Source: Stieleria tagensis (GTDB taxonomy: Bacteria > Planctomycetota > Planctomycetia > Pirellulales > Pirellulaceae). From it: a stretch of DNA of 64,000 bases. Position 1 is the first letter of the stretch. Each line of letters opens with the position of its first letter. The notes beneath the pieces are model-generated. The model saw only the letters and a list, made by a program, of their open reading frames with translations, searched no databases and had not been told where the DNA came from. This document shows positions 49,298 through 59,165 of the stretch, in pieces. Made by a program: the position numbers and the translations under genes. The stretch covers positions 1 to 64,000 of the forward strand of contig NZ_JAMYFE010000014.1 in assembly GCF_024129865.1 (NCBI RefSeq), in the 5' to 3' direction.

Positions 49298-50312
49298 TCC
49301 ACCAAATCGCGATTGGCAAACGATCCAACGAAGCTTGGCGGGGCAATCGAACCAGCGTTGTTCGGCGATCGAAACGGTTCGACAGTTGAAACGCCAGGGG
49401 CATCCCATCGCCGCACGAACGGCGGCATCCGAGCTGGTCGCCGGCGGCATGCTTTCTTCACGCGATCTAGTCGTCTTTTCGGATCAATGCCGTTCGTTGG
49501 CTGATCACGCGGATTGGCAATTCTATCGTCGCTTGGCCTATCAAATCGAAATGTCGCAGCTGGGTTTGACCGGCCAGGACCTGGACGATTCGGTCGACTA
49601 TTGTTTGGCAGGCGCAGGGGTCAGCGAGTGTTCGAGTTCGCCACCCCAGGCATACATCCGCGCGGTGTTTGATCGTTACTCCACCCGATTTGACGAGCGT
49701 TTGGTTGGCGAACTGGATTACCGCGGGCCGAGCGAAGTCCAGCGTGTCTTGCGCACACAGGTTGGGAACCAAATCGAAGGCGCGCGGCTGTTGGATATCG
49801 GCTGCGGAACTGGACTGGCCGGGCCCTTGTTTCGATCGACTGCCTCGCTGATCCATGGAATCGATCTGTCGCCACAGATGATTCAGGTCGCCCAGCAGCG
49901 AGGGGTTTATGATGCGTTGTGGGTGGGCGAAATTGTGGCGACCTTGTCGTGTCATCGCGAACCATACGAGATCGTGTTGGCAATTGATGTGTTGGTCTAC
50001 TTTGGTGATCTGGTGCCATTTTTTGCTGCCGTACGCAACGTGATGGCACCCGGCGCGGTCTTGGCGGTTTCGGTCGAAAAAGGCACGACCGGGTATCAGC
50101 TGGCCGGTTCGCGGCGCTACGTCCATGGGTTGGACTACGTCCGCAGTGCAGCCGCGGCGTCGGGAATGCGATTCTGTCACACCGAATCAGTCTCGCTGCG
50201 AAAGGAGGCAGGGAAAGAGCTGGAATTCGAGGTCATTCTGTTGACGGTGGCTGAATCTGTTGATGCAATCACACAGGAGCGGGCAAGCGTGCCGGGAAAC
50301 GGTGTAAACTGA
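49290..50312 (+). CDS. SAM-dependent methyltransferase (COG4976-like)
   Basis: The protein has 340 residues. An N-terminal helical region (about 1-110) is followed by the AdoMet-binding fold: LLDIGCGTGLAGPLF (motif I), IHGIDLSPQMIQVAQQRGVY and VLAIDVLVYFGDLVPFFAAV. YIRAVFDRYSTRFDERLV directly before the fold is typical of the 'predicted methyltransferase with TPR' group. It overlaps the previous methyltransferase gene by 8 bp, implying coupling. The target is unknown. Confidence 0.82.
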   Translation: MVSPPNRDWQTIQRSLAGQSNQRCSAIETVRQLKRQGHPIAARTAASELVAGGMLSSRDLVVFSDQCRSLADHADWQFYRRLAYQIEMSQLGLTGQDLDDSVDYCLAGAGVSECSSSPPQAYIRAVFDRYSTRFDERLVGELDYRGPSEVQRVLRTQVGNQIEGARLLDIGCGTGLAGPLFRSTASLIHGIDLSPQMIQVAQQRGVYDALWVGEIVATLSCHREPYEIVLAIDVLVYFGDLVPFFAAVRNVMAPGAVLAVSVEKGTTGYQLAGSRRYVHGLDYVRSAAAASGMRFCHTESVSLRKEAGKELEFEVILLTVAESVDAITQERASVPGNGVN

Positions 50313-50357
50313 ACGGCCACGCCATTCGCCCTGCCCGCCGATCAATCCCACCTGCCT

Positions 50358-53300
50358 ATGTCTGCTCTGCTTCGACGATTTGTGTTCTTGGCTGTCGTCT
50401 TGATTTTGTTGCCGGATGCATTTTCCCAGGACGCCGTGCCAGAGACGCCGGCTGGGAATGAAAAAGTCGCCGAGATCTTTCGGACGTTTTCGGCGCTCGG
50501 CGCGCAAAAGGATGATTCTGAACCGACGCCGCCTGATCAGACAATCGCACGGTTTCAAACGCGCGAGGACATCGCGGTTGATCTGGTTGCGCACGAGCCC
50601 ACGGTGTCTCAACCACTGTTCTTCAGTTGGGATTCCCGCGGGCGGATGTGGGTCGTCCAATACCGCCAGTACCAGTATCCAGCGGGACTGAAAGTCATTC
50701 GCTTTGACCAATACTTGCGCGCCGTCTATGACAAGGTTCCCGAACCGCCGCCCCACGGGGTTTCCGGTGCTGACAAGATCACTGTGTTGGAGGACACCGA
50801 CGGTGACGGCGTTTACGACCACAGCAAAGATGTGATCGGCGGCCTGAACATTGCCACCTCGGTGGAAGTCGGTCCGGATGGGATCTGGGTGTTGAATCCG
50901 CCTTATTTGTTGCACTACCCCGACGCCGATCACGATGATGTGCCGGATTCCGATCCCGTCGTTCACCTGTCGGGGTTTGGAATGCAGGACACTCATTCGG
51001 TGGCCAACAGTTTGACCTGGGGCCCCGATGGATGGTTGTACGGCGCCAACGGCAGTACCACCGCTGGGACGGTCAGCTCACGCGTGACCAAGGGCGTTCG
51101 ATTCGAAGGCCAATGCATTTGGCGCTACAATCCCCGCAGCCAGGTCTTTGAAATCTATGCCGAAGGTGGCGGGAATACATTCAGTTTGGAAATCGATTCC
51201 AAAGGCCGAGTGTTTTCCGGCACCAACGGCGGCAATAAACGAGGTTACTTTTATCCCCAAGGCAGCTACCACGACAAGAACTGGGGCAAGCATGGTCCGC
51301 TGACCAATCCGTACGCGTTCGGTTACTTCACCGGGATGCCGCTGCAAGGTGATTCGCGTCGGTTTGCCCAGTCGTTCACGATCTACGAAGGCGGACTGTT
51401 TCCCGATGCCTTCGATGGCACGATTGTCGCTCCCAATTCACTGCACAATTTGGTTTGGAACAGCCAGCTGATCGCTGATGGCTCCAACTACCGCACTGTC
51501 GACTTGCCGAATCTGATCGACACCGATGACCGTTGGTTTCGACCGGTCTGTGCGGATGTGGGGCCCGACGGAGCGGTCTACTTGGCCGATTGGTACGACA
51601 CACGGCTCAGTCATGTGAACCCGATTGATGATTGGCACAAAGACAGCGGTCGTCTGTATCGGATTCGTCCTCGTGGCAGTCACCCGGTGTACCGTGGCGG
51701 TGATCTAAGCCAACAATCCAGTCCGCAACTGATCGACCACTTCAGCGATCCCAACAAGTGGATTCGCCAGCGTGCCGCGCTGGAACTCGGCTGGCGTGGC
51801 GACACTTCGGTGGTGCCAGATTTGGTTGCCAAGGTCGATCAAGACGCGTCATTGGAATCATTGTGGTCCGTTCACATGATGGATCAGTTGACGACCGAGC
51901 GAGCTGAGAAATGGATCACTCACGCCGATCCACACATCCGCCGCTGGACGATCCGGTTGTTGGGCGATCGCCATCAGGGAAGTCGCCGGATGGTCACACT
52001 GGCAACCGATGAATCCGATCTGCAGGTCCGCAGCCAACTAGCCAGCACCGCCAAACGCATTGACGCCGCAACCGGTTTGGCAATCATTGCTGAACTCTGC
52101 CGGTCCGAATCGGATTTGACGGATCCGCATTTGCCGCTGCTGTATTGGTGGGCTGTGGAATCGCACGCAGATGATTGGGATGCCACCAAGCAATGGCTGG
52201 CCGATCCCGCTGTTTGGAATCAACCGATGACGAGATCCCATTTGCTGGGTCGGTTGATGCAGCGCTATGCGTCGTCGGGGCAAGAATCGGATTTGGAACA
52301 TTGTCAACAATTGATCCAACTCGCTCCGGACGATTCGAGCCGCGAAATTTTGTTGGTCGGTTTGATCCAAGCGTTTCATGGTCGATCGATTCCTGCGCTG
52401 CCCAGCGAATTGGAACAAGCGCTGCAGCGATACCAAGATTCGCGGGGCAATGCCGGCGTCGTGCTGGCGCTGCGCAGCGGACGGTTGGGAGCCAGTGAAG
52501 CGGCGATCAAACTGCTGCGTGATTCGGCGACCGATTTGGGGCTGCGAATCGAGATTGCAGAGACTCTCGGAGAAGTCCAGGTGGCAGCCGCTGTTGATCC
52601 GTTGTTGCGTTTGGCCAGCGGGCGAGAAAGCTGCCCACCGGTGCTTCAGCGAGTGGCGATCACGACGCTCGCAAATTTTCCGGACGATCGGATTGCCGGG
52701 CAATTGATTGGGGCTTTCTACAGCAAGATATCACGGGAACATGGGTTGCGCTCGGCGGCCTGTCGCACGTTGGCCAGCCGCGCTCCTTGGGCCGATCGTC
52801 TGTTGGACGAAGTGATTCAGTGGCGGATGAAGCCGACCGAGGTTCCCGACGATGTGATCCAACGATTGCGTACGTATCAGGCAGCGGAACTCGCTGCGCG
52901 TGTCCGCCAAGCCTTTGGGGATCCCGCCACAGTCTCGACGGCTGAGAAAATCGAACAGATTCGACAGTTGTCTGAACTGGTCGCATCAGCCGACGGAGAC
53001 GCAGAGCGAGGCAAAGCCCATTTCGTCAGCAAATGTGCAACCTGTCACAAATTATTCGGCGAAGGGAAATCGATCGGTCCACCCTTGGACGGATATGAAC
53101 GCGGGAATCCAACATTTTGGTTGAATGCGATTGTGGACCCCAGCATGGAGATCCGTGAAGGGTTTCAATCTTATCAAGCGTTGACCAACGACGGCCGTGT
53201 GGTGACCGGGATGATGGCAGCCCAAGACCCGCAGACGGTCACTCTGCGGACCGCCGACGATCGCCAGGTCGTGTTGGTGCGAGACCAATTGGAAGTATTC

Positions 53301-53414
53301 CAAAGCGTCAAAACATCGCTGATGCCGGATCAATTGCTAAAGGATTTAACCGAGTCGCAGATCCAAGACCTGTTTGCCTATCTGATGTTGGGCATCAAGC
53401 GTCCGTCAATCTGA
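50358..53414 (+). CDS. PVC-type haem-binding dehydrogenase with C-terminal CxxCH
   Basis: This is a 1,018-residue exported protein. The signal peptide is [20 protein letters not shown]. Residues ~60-430 form a propeller-type 'membrane-bound dehydrogenase' domain typical of planctomycetes ([54 protein letters not shown]). HEAT-like repeats fill ~450-850. A cytochrome-c-like domain carries CATCH at 893-897 and later [15 protein letters not shown], the usual order of this family. It probably oxidises a carbohydrate-type substrate in the periplasm; the substrate is unknown. Confidence 0.9.
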   Translation: MSALLRRFVFLAVVLILLPDAFSQDAVPETPAGNEKVAEIFRTFSALGAQKDDSEPTPPDQTIARFQTREDIAVDLVAHEPTVSQPLFFSWDSRGRMWVVQYRQYQYPAGLKVIRFDQYLRAVYDKVPEPPPHGVSGADKITVLEDTDGDGVYDHSKDVIGGLNIATSVEVGPDGIWVLNPPYLLHYPDADHDDVPDSDPVVHLSGFGMQDTHSVANSLTWGPDGWLYGANGSTTAGTVSSRVTKGVRFEGQCIWRYNPRSQVFEIYAEGGGNTFSLEIDSKGRVFSGTNGGNKRGYFYPQGSYHDKNWGKHGPLTNPYAFGYFTGMPLQGDSRRFAQSFTIYEGGLFPDAFDGTIVAPNSLHNLVWNSQLIADGSNYRTVDLPNLIDTDDRWFRPVCADVGPDGAVYLADWYDTRLSHVNPIDDWHKDSGRLYRIRPRGSHPVYRGGDLSQQSSPQLIDHFSDPNKWIRQRAALELGWRGDTSVVPDLVAKVDQDASLESLWSVHMMDQLTTERAEKWITHADPHIRRWTIRLLGDRHQGSRRMVTLATDESDLQVRSQLASTAKRIDAATGLAIIAELCRSESDLTDPHLPLLYWWAVESHADDWDATKQWLADPAVWNQPMTRSHLLGRLMQRYASSGQESDLEHCQQLIQLAPDDSSREILLVGLIQAFHGRSIPALPSELEQALQRYQDSRGNAGVVLALRSGRLGASEAAIKLLRDSATDLGLRIEIAETLGEVQVAAAVDPLLRLASGRESCPPVLQRVAITTLANFPDDRIAGQLIGAFYSKISREHGLRSAACRTLASRAPWADRLLDEVIQWRMKPTEVPDDVIQRLRTYQAAELAARVRQAFGDPATVSTAEKIEQIRQLSELVASADGDAERGKAHFVSKCATCHKLFGEGKSIGPPLDGYERGNPTFWLNAIVDPSMEIREGFQSYQALTNDGRVVTGMMAAQDPQTVTLRTADDRQVVLVRDQLEVFQSVKTSLMPDQLLKDLTESQIQDLFAYLMLGIKRPSI

Positions 53415-53484
53415 ATTTTGGACACGGATTATTGCAGCGATGTTACGATGGAAGCCCCCCTACCACCCGTCACAGGAGACATCA

Positions 53485-55095
53485 ATGTATCCTCGCAGTT
53501 TTCTCGTCATGGCAGCCGTTTTCCTGGTGGCCCTGTCGACTGGCGTTGCTCAAGATTCAGAAAAACTTTCCAGCAAGAGTGTTCCTGACGACGCCATTCT
53601 GGCCGCATTCCTATCGCCCAGCGAACTGATGGCGTCGTCGGAGTGGGAATTGATGCCGACCGAAGTGTTCCGAGCGGCCGGACAGCAGTTCGTCGGCATT
53701 GACCCAATGAATCTGGAACAGGTGACAGCGGTTGTTGGTATGCCTGGACCCACCGGCCCGCGATTCGGCGTCCGCATGCAATTTTCACAGGATGTGAAAA
53801 TTAGCGATCTAAACCCTCAACTACTGCAGCAGCTGGAACCTGGCGATGAAGGCGGTTTGGCGGTTTATGCCAGTCGTCGACCACCGCAGTTCGTCTTGCA
53901 TCAAGCGGATGCTCGAACCCTGATGGTCGCCGGCGGCGGCTACCTGAAAGCGGTGTTAGAGGCGGATGGGACGGGGCAGGGCCAACTGCCGGCACTCGCG
54001 TCCAAAATCACCAGTCGCTCAGGCGTCACGGTCGTTGCGGTATTGGACCAGATTCGCCCGTTGGTGAACGGATTGTTGCAACAGTCCGCTTCGAAACTAC
54101 CGCCGCCCTTGCAAAGCGTCACTCAGGTGGGTGATCTGACCGATGCGGTACTGGTCCAGATGAATTACGCGCCGTTCTCGGCATCGGCCACCGTTTCGGT
54201 GCTCGGACGCGATGATGCCGCAGGTGAAAAACTAGAGCAGATCCTGAACGATGCGATCGATTTTGGACGAGCGACTGCGACCGCTGAATTCAAGAAATCG
54301 GCCCCCGGTGGCGGCCCGGTCCAAGATGCTTGGCATAGCTACATCGACCGTGTCAGCGCCAGCCTAAGTGACCACATTCGACCGGTGAGAAAGGGAAAGA
54401 TGGTGCGGCTGGATTTCTCCGGCGCGACCGGTACCTATGCCACGACGGGCGTGTTGGTCGGATTGCTGTTGCCGGCTGTACAAGCGGCGCGCCAAGCCGC
54501 GCGGAGAGTGTCTGCCAGTAACTCGCTGAAACAAATTGGATTGGCGATGCACAACCACTACTCCGCCTTTCAAACATTGCCAGATCGGGCGATCCGTGAT
54601 GCCGACGGCAAACCGTTGCTCAGCTGGCGTGTCAAACTGTTGCCCTTTCTGGAGCAACAAACGCTTTACGAGCAATTTCATCTCGACGAACCCTGGGACA
54701 GCCCGCACAACATCAAACTGGTCGACCAGATGCCGGCGGTCTATCAGCACCCTGCCGTCGTTCTGCCACCAGGGAAAACTTTGTTTCAAGTGCCCGTCGG
54801 CGAAGGATTGATGTTTGGCCCCACCGGCGGGCGGACGTTTGCTGACGTCACGGACGGTTTGTCAAACAGTGTCATGGTCATCGAAAGCCGGCCCGACGCC
54901 GCAGTCGAATGGACCAAGCCCGATGACTTGGAAATTGATTTGGACGATCCGTTGGCTCAGATCATCCCCAATCAAAGAGGCCAATTTATTGTCCTGATGG
55001 GCGACGGAGCCGTGCGTCAAATTTCCCAATCGATCGCCGTGGACGTTTTTCAAAGTCTGTTGACGATTCAAGGCAGGGATCCGGTCAACTTTTAG
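53485..55095 (+). CDS. DUF1559-domain secreted protein
   Basis: The product is about 536 residues from the ATG at 53485, which has CAGGAGA ~7 bp upstream and begins a signal peptide ([20 protein letters not shown]). The N-terminal ~300 residues have no recognised domain. The C-terminal part is the DUF1559 fold: [56 protein letters not shown] and [13 protein letters not shown]. Unlike most family members, it lacks the N-terminal prepilin (GFTLIE) helix; the [15 protein letters not shown] segment is internal. It is probably periplasmic or surface-located. Confidence 0.88.
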   Translation: MYPRSFLVMAAVFLVALSTGVAQDSEKLSSKSVPDDAILAAFLSPSELMASSEWELMPTEVFRAAGQQFVGIDPMNLEQVTAVVGMPGPTGPRFGVRMQFSQDVKISDLNPQLLQQLEPGDEGGLAVYASRRPPQFVLHQADARTLMVAGGGYLKAVLEADGTGQGQLPALASKITSRSGVTVVAVLDQIRPLVNGLLQQSASKLPPPLQSVTQVGDLTDAVLVQMNYAPFSASATVSVLGRDDAAGEKLEQILNDAIDFGRATATAEFKKSAPGGGPVQDAWHSYIDRVSASLSDHIRPVRKGKMVRLDFSGATGTYATTGVLVGLLLPAVQAARQAARRVSASNSLKQIGLAMHNHYSAFQTLPDRAIRDADGKPLLSWRVKLLPFLEQQTLYEQFHLDEPWDSPHNIKLVDQMPAVYQHPAVVLPPGKTLFQVPVGEGLMFGPTGGRTFADVTDGLSNSVMVIESRPDAAVEWTKPDDLEIDLDDPLAQIIPNQRGQFIVLMGDGAVRQISQSIAVDVFQSLLTIQGRDPVNF

Positions 55096-55400
55096 CAATC
55101 AACGTTGATGTGGTTTGGAAGGTTTGTTTTTCATCACAACCCGACGCGTCGGGTTACCAGCCCGGAGGGCGGCACATGGTCTCACGCAACGTTGCAGTCA
55201 TTGTGTCGCCCGCTGGGCTTAAGAAAACCCTGGCTTCAAAACTCACGCGTCGGGTTACCAAAGCCGACTGTCACAAGAAAAATCCCCACTTCAAATGCAC
55301 GCAATCGCTGCACTCACCTGTGCGTGGTGCTTGTCTACGCTGGCCTGTCGATACCGTTGCTTTTTTCTCGATTCTCTCGAACGTCCCTTAGATCTGATCC
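55096..55400. repeat. Intergenic region with palindromic repeat units
   Basis: No convincing gene is present. A perfect 18-bp palindrome, aacccgacgcgtcgggtt, lies at 55138-55155. A 33-bp unit at 55230-55262 (ctggcttcaaaactcacgcg, then tcgggttaccaaa) repeats in inverse orientation at 47542-47574. The same core, acgcgtcgggtt, occurs in both. This looks like a dispersed repeat family of the genome. The sulfatase promoter should lie here too. Confidence 0.7.
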
Positions 55401-57296
55401 ATGTTTTCACTGTATTCGCGTTGCCTGGCTATCAGTTTTTGTTGCGCCGCTGTTGTCTGCTCGGCGGCCGATTCAAGGCCGAATATTTTGTGGTTGTCTT
55501 GTGAAGACATCAGCCCGCATTTGGGCTGTTACGGAGACCCGCACGCTATCACTCCGCGAATCGATCAACTCGCTCGCGAGGGCGTGTTGTATCGCAATGC
55601 GTTTACCACTGCCGGTGTCTGCGCGCCCTGTCGTAGTGGCATCATTACCGGACTGTATCAGACGACATTGGGCACCCAGCACATGCGGTGCACGGCAACA
55701 CTGCCGGAATCCATCCGCCCATTTCCAGTTTTCCTACGGCAGGCTGGCTACTTTTGCACCAACAATTCCAAACAAGACTACCAATTCAAGACCCCGAAAG
55801 AGACTTGGGATCAATCGTCGGGGAAAGCCCATTGGCGTGATCGGCCCGACCCATCGAAGCCTTTCTTTTCGGTGTTCAACTTCACCGGATGTCATGAGTC
55901 CGGAATCGCATCCGAAGAAAAATACAAGTCGGTCACGTCAGGACTCCGTGACGATCAACGTCAAGATCCCCTGGCGTTGGAGTTGCCGCCCTACTATCCA
56001 GACACGCCAATCGTGCGCGAGGACTGGAAACGAAATTACGAATTGATCACCGCGATGGATCAGTGGGCCGGCGAATTGATCGATCAACTGAAGGAGGACG
56101 GGCTGTACGAAAACACGATCATCATGTATTGGTCGGATCATGGCGTCGGATTGCCGCGTGCCAAACGCTGGCTCTATGACTCAGGAACTCACATCCCGTT
56201 GGTCGTCCGAATCCCCACGTCTTGGCGTGTCGGCGATCAAGGTCAGCCAGGAACGCAAGACGACCGATTGGTCAGTTCGATCGATTTTGGGCCGACGGTT
56301 TTAAACTTGGCGGGCGTCGTGATTCCCGACTATGTGCAGGGCCAGCCTTTCTTGGGTGATGACCTGCCCGCGCCGCGAGATTATGTCTACGGGGCACGCG
56401 ACCGGATGGACGAACGATACGACATCATTCGCATGGTTCGTGACAAACGATTCAAATACATCCGTAACTATGAACCGCTGAAAAGCTGTTACCAGTACAT
56501 CAACACGGCGGAGAAAGGTGCGACGATGCGGGAGCTGCGTCGGTTGCATGATGCCGGCCAGTTGGCGCCCGCGGCGGAGTTCTACTACGCGGCCAACAAA
56601 CCGGTTGAAGAATTGTATGACTGCCAAACCGATCCACATGAGATCCATAACTTGGCCGCTGATCCAGACTTCAATCAGGTGCTCGTGCGGATGCGCGGGG
56701 CACAAAAACAGTGGGTCCGTGACACCGGCGACCTGGGTTTGATTCCCGAACCGATCATCGCTCGTCGGGCGCAGCGACTGGGCAGCGAGTACATGATTCT
56801 GCGACAGGAGGATGCCGACCAGTACAACGCACAACTGGCTGATATCGCCGCACTTGCCTCGTCGGGGCCCGCGGCTTTGGATGACTTGCTGGCGTCAGTT
56901 GATGATCCGGACAGCGCGATTCGATATTGGGCAGCGACCGGTGTCGGCAACATCGGGATGGAAGCTGATCCGAAAGCACTCCAGCCGATGAAGGGTTTGC
57001 TGAGTGATTCGTCGTCGGCGGTCCGCACGGCCGCGGCGCGGGCGCTCTGCCGGATCGGAGATCCAGAACCAGCGCTTCCGGTATTGATCCACGAAATGCA
57101 AACCGGCCAACAATGGGAACGGTTGCAGGCGACCATCGTGTTGGACGAAATCGATGCCCAAGCTCGGCCGGTCGCCGATCAAATGAAGCAGGGACTGGAG
57201 TACCAACCGGGATTCAATTCCGATGGCAAGTACCGCGTTCGTGTGATGAATCGGGCCCTAAATGAACTCAACGGGACAGAGCATTCAGTGCCTTGA
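55401..57296 (+). CDS. Secreted sulfatase with C-terminal HEAT-like repeats
   Basis: The protein has 631 residues. A signal peptide (SRCLAISFCCAAVVCSAA) is followed by the sulfatase core. PNILWLSCEDISPHLGCYGD gives the metal-binding Asp. The formylglycine motif is CAPCR with Cys74 and Arg78 (CxPxR type), and WSDHGVGLPRAKRWLYDSGT supplies a second metal site. The last ~130 residues (about 500-630) form HEAT-like repeats (DDLLASVDDPDSAIRYWAAT). It would need a formylglycine-generating enzyme, not seen here. It probably removes sulfate from polysaccharides outside the cytoplasm. Confidence 0.92.
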   Translation: MFSLYSRCLAISFCCAAVVCSAADSRPNILWLSCEDISPHLGCYGDPHAITPRIDQLAREGVLYRNAFTTAGVCAPCRSGIITGLYQTTLGTQHMRCTATLPESIRPFPVFLRQAGYFCTNNSKQDYQFKTPKETWDQSSGKAHWRDRPDPSKPFFSVFNFTGCHESGIASEEKYKSVTSGLRDDQRQDPLALELPPYYPDTPIVREDWKRNYELITAMDQWAGELIDQLKEDGLYENTIIMYWSDHGVGLPRAKRWLYDSGTHIPLVVRIPTSWRVGDQGQPGTQDDRLVSSIDFGPTVLNLAGVVIPDYVQGQPFLGDDLPAPRDYVYGARDRMDERYDIIRMVRDKRFKYIRNYEPLKSCYQYINTAEKGATMRELRRLHDAGQLAPAAEFYYAANKPVEELYDCQTDPHEIHNLAADPDFNQVLVRMRGAQKQWVRDTGDLGLIPEPIIARRAQRLGSEYMILRQEDADQYNAQLADIAALASSGPAALDDLLASVDDPDSAIRYWAATGVGNIGMEADPKALQPMKGLLSDSSSAVRTAAARALCRIGDPEPALPVLIHEMQTGQQWERLQATIVLDEIDAQARPVADQMKQGLEYQPGFNSDGKYRVRVMNRALNELNGTEHSVP

Positions 57297-57357
57297 ATCG
57301 GGGGCGGAAATAACACGCTGAAGCGTGAACTCCAACGGTGACTGGGCTTGTCGGCGG

Positions 57358-59031
57358 TTATTGGACGGGTTCGTTCGAGAGCAGTGCGACGCGCAACAGG
57401 TGGTTGAGTGATGTTTGCACCGCGCTGCGAAACTCGTCTGCTGTTGGCATGGAATCGGTCGAGGTGTCTGCGTTTTTCTTGATCCCGGATTCACGCAATT
57501 GATCTGCGATCTGTTCGATTGTCGTTTGCCCATCGCAGTGGCGCACGACTGCCAGCGTGAATTCGTCCAGGCGAACATTGTCATGTCGCTGGCTGGTCAG
57601 GTGACTTCCGTTGGCAGCTTGATAGCGGGTCAGCTCACTGGCCCATGGCCTGTCGCTGATCGTTGACACGCATGCAGCGGGACAGGTCGATAGAAAGACC
57701 AAATTAGACGAAAACAATTCCAACAGTGTTTCACACAATTGTAGATGGCACTGTGATCGGTCGGTGCGCTGATCGGCTGGCGTATTGTCCCAGGTGACCT
57801 GCATCAATTCGTCGACGGTGGTGTCTGCCGGCCACCGATCAGCCAAGAATTGCAGCATTGCTTGTTGGTGCGGACTCTGCACGCCAATGGATCGGCCCGT
57901 GGGATGTTCAAACACACAACCCTGATCTGCATCTGCATTGTCCGCATCGTTGTCCGTTGGTTGGCGCAGTGAGATCGGCGACGCAACCCACAGGTTGCTC
58001 AACCGTTGAGCGTCGATCGCACGAGAAAGTGAAACGTTCGTATGACAAAGTAGGGTTTGCCGGAATTTCCGATTCCTCAGAAAGTCCAGGTACTGTTCCA
58101 TTTGCACGATGTTCGGTGCAATCTTTGACAATGTCTGTCGGATAGCTTCGGAATACTCATGCGGAAACATACTGCTGAAATGGGCTTCGCATAGAAACCG
58201 CAGCTGATTGGATTCGGCGCGGGAAACAAATTGGTGGAAGAACAAGGGTTCGTTGAAATCTTCCAGGTGTTCGTGAAAGAGGTAGCTGTCTTCACAGGCC
58301 TGCAGAATGTTCAATTCTTCGTGCAACAGTTTTTCATAGGCGTCGGCGTCGGATTGGACCGCCCGCGACAAAAAACTCAACAGAGCTCGCGACTGCTCGA
58401 TTTTCTCGGTCGTGCCTTCGAATCCTTCGGCGTGATAATGCATCATTTCACGCACACCGCGACGCAGGTACCATCCGGGATAGGTGTTGTAACTGATGTA
58501 GGCCACACCATCGGGCGACAGTTGATCGCGACACACCGACAGAATCTTTTGCTGAACGTCCGGCGGCACCCATGAATAGACGCCATGGCAAATGATGTAG
58601 TCGAACGGGCCGCAATCAGGATCGAATTCCAAGATGTCTTGGTTCCGCAGCGTAATGTTTTCCAGGCCCAGATCAGCAATCACTTTCTGGCCGTCATCGA
58701 TCTGGCGTGCCGATGCATCAATCCCCAAACACCTTACATCAGGGAAGTTTTCCGCGACGGGAATCAGATTTCCACCGGCGGCACAACCGATTTCTAAGAC
58801 GCGACAGTCCCTCACGTCCGGCGGGTTCATTCCAAACAAGAATGCCAACGCCGACAGGTTGCGCGGATGACTCTTGGAATACGGATAACTAGAATAGGGA
58901 ACTTGGTCGTAGCTGGACGACGGTAGGGATTCATCTGACATGAAGGAATCGATCTGCGGCGTGCGTTGGAGTAATGCAGTCGTTACGTCCGGCATGATGT
59001 GACAATTGATCCAACGTCGTAAACAGATCAT
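57358..59031 (-). CDS. Methyltransferase with regulatory domain (protein-lysine-methyltransferase-like)
   Basis: The product is up to 557 residues. In-frame ATGs at 58995 and 58941 are alternative starts and none has a clear ribosome site. The AdoMet fold has motif I VLEIGCAAGGNLIPVAENFP, then VRCLGIDASARQIDDGQKVI and FDYIICHGVYSWVPPDVQ. The 'methyltransferase regulatory domain' follows (about 240-350: YLFHEHLEDFNEPLFFHQF), then a C-terminal winged-helix-like region (QSPHQQAMLQFLADRWPAD). Relatives in Rickettsia methylate outer-membrane-protein lysines. It converges on the sulfatase gene across 61 bp. Confidence 0.85.
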   Translation of the reverse strand: MICLRRWINCHIMPDVTTALLQRTPQIDSFMSDESLPSSSYDQVPYSSYPYSKSHPRNLSALAFLFGMNPPDVRDCRVLEIGCAAGGNLIPVAENFPDVRCLGIDASARQIDDGQKVIADLGLENITLRNQDILEFDPDCGPFDYIICHGVYSWVPPDVQQKILSVCRDQLSPDGVAYISYNTYPGWYLRRGVREMMHYHAEGFEGTTEKIEQSRALLSFLSRAVQSDADAYEKLLHEELNILQACEDSYLFHEHLEDFNEPLFFHQFVSRAESNQLRFLCEAHFSSMFPHEYSEAIRQTLSKIAPNIVQMEQYLDFLRNRKFRQTLLCHTNVSLSRAIDAQRLSNLWVASPISLRQPTDNDADNADADQGCVFEHPTGRSIGVQSPHQQAMLQFLADRWPADTTVDELMQVTWDNTPADQRTDRSQCHLQLCETLLELFSSNLVFLSTCPAACVSTISDRPWASELTRYQAANGSHLTSQRHDNVRLDEFTLAVVRHCDGQTTIEQIADQLRESGIKKNADTSTDSMPTADEFRSAVQTSLNHLLRVALLSNEPVQ

Positions 59032-59165
59032 TCCTCAAATGCAAACCTGTCGGAGCATGGTGCGTGGATGGCACTTTGAATCGTCGAAGAAGAGTATAGC
59101 GCTGCCGTGCGTCGTCGCAACGGGCGTGATCGATCAAGATTGGCGTTTCAGTCCCATAGACCACC

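Noticed and set aside
55105-56046. A 313-codon plus-strand frame overlapping the sulfatase start
   Set aside because: It is Arg/Ser/Cys-rich, crosses repeat units and is out of frame with the clear sulfatase gene.
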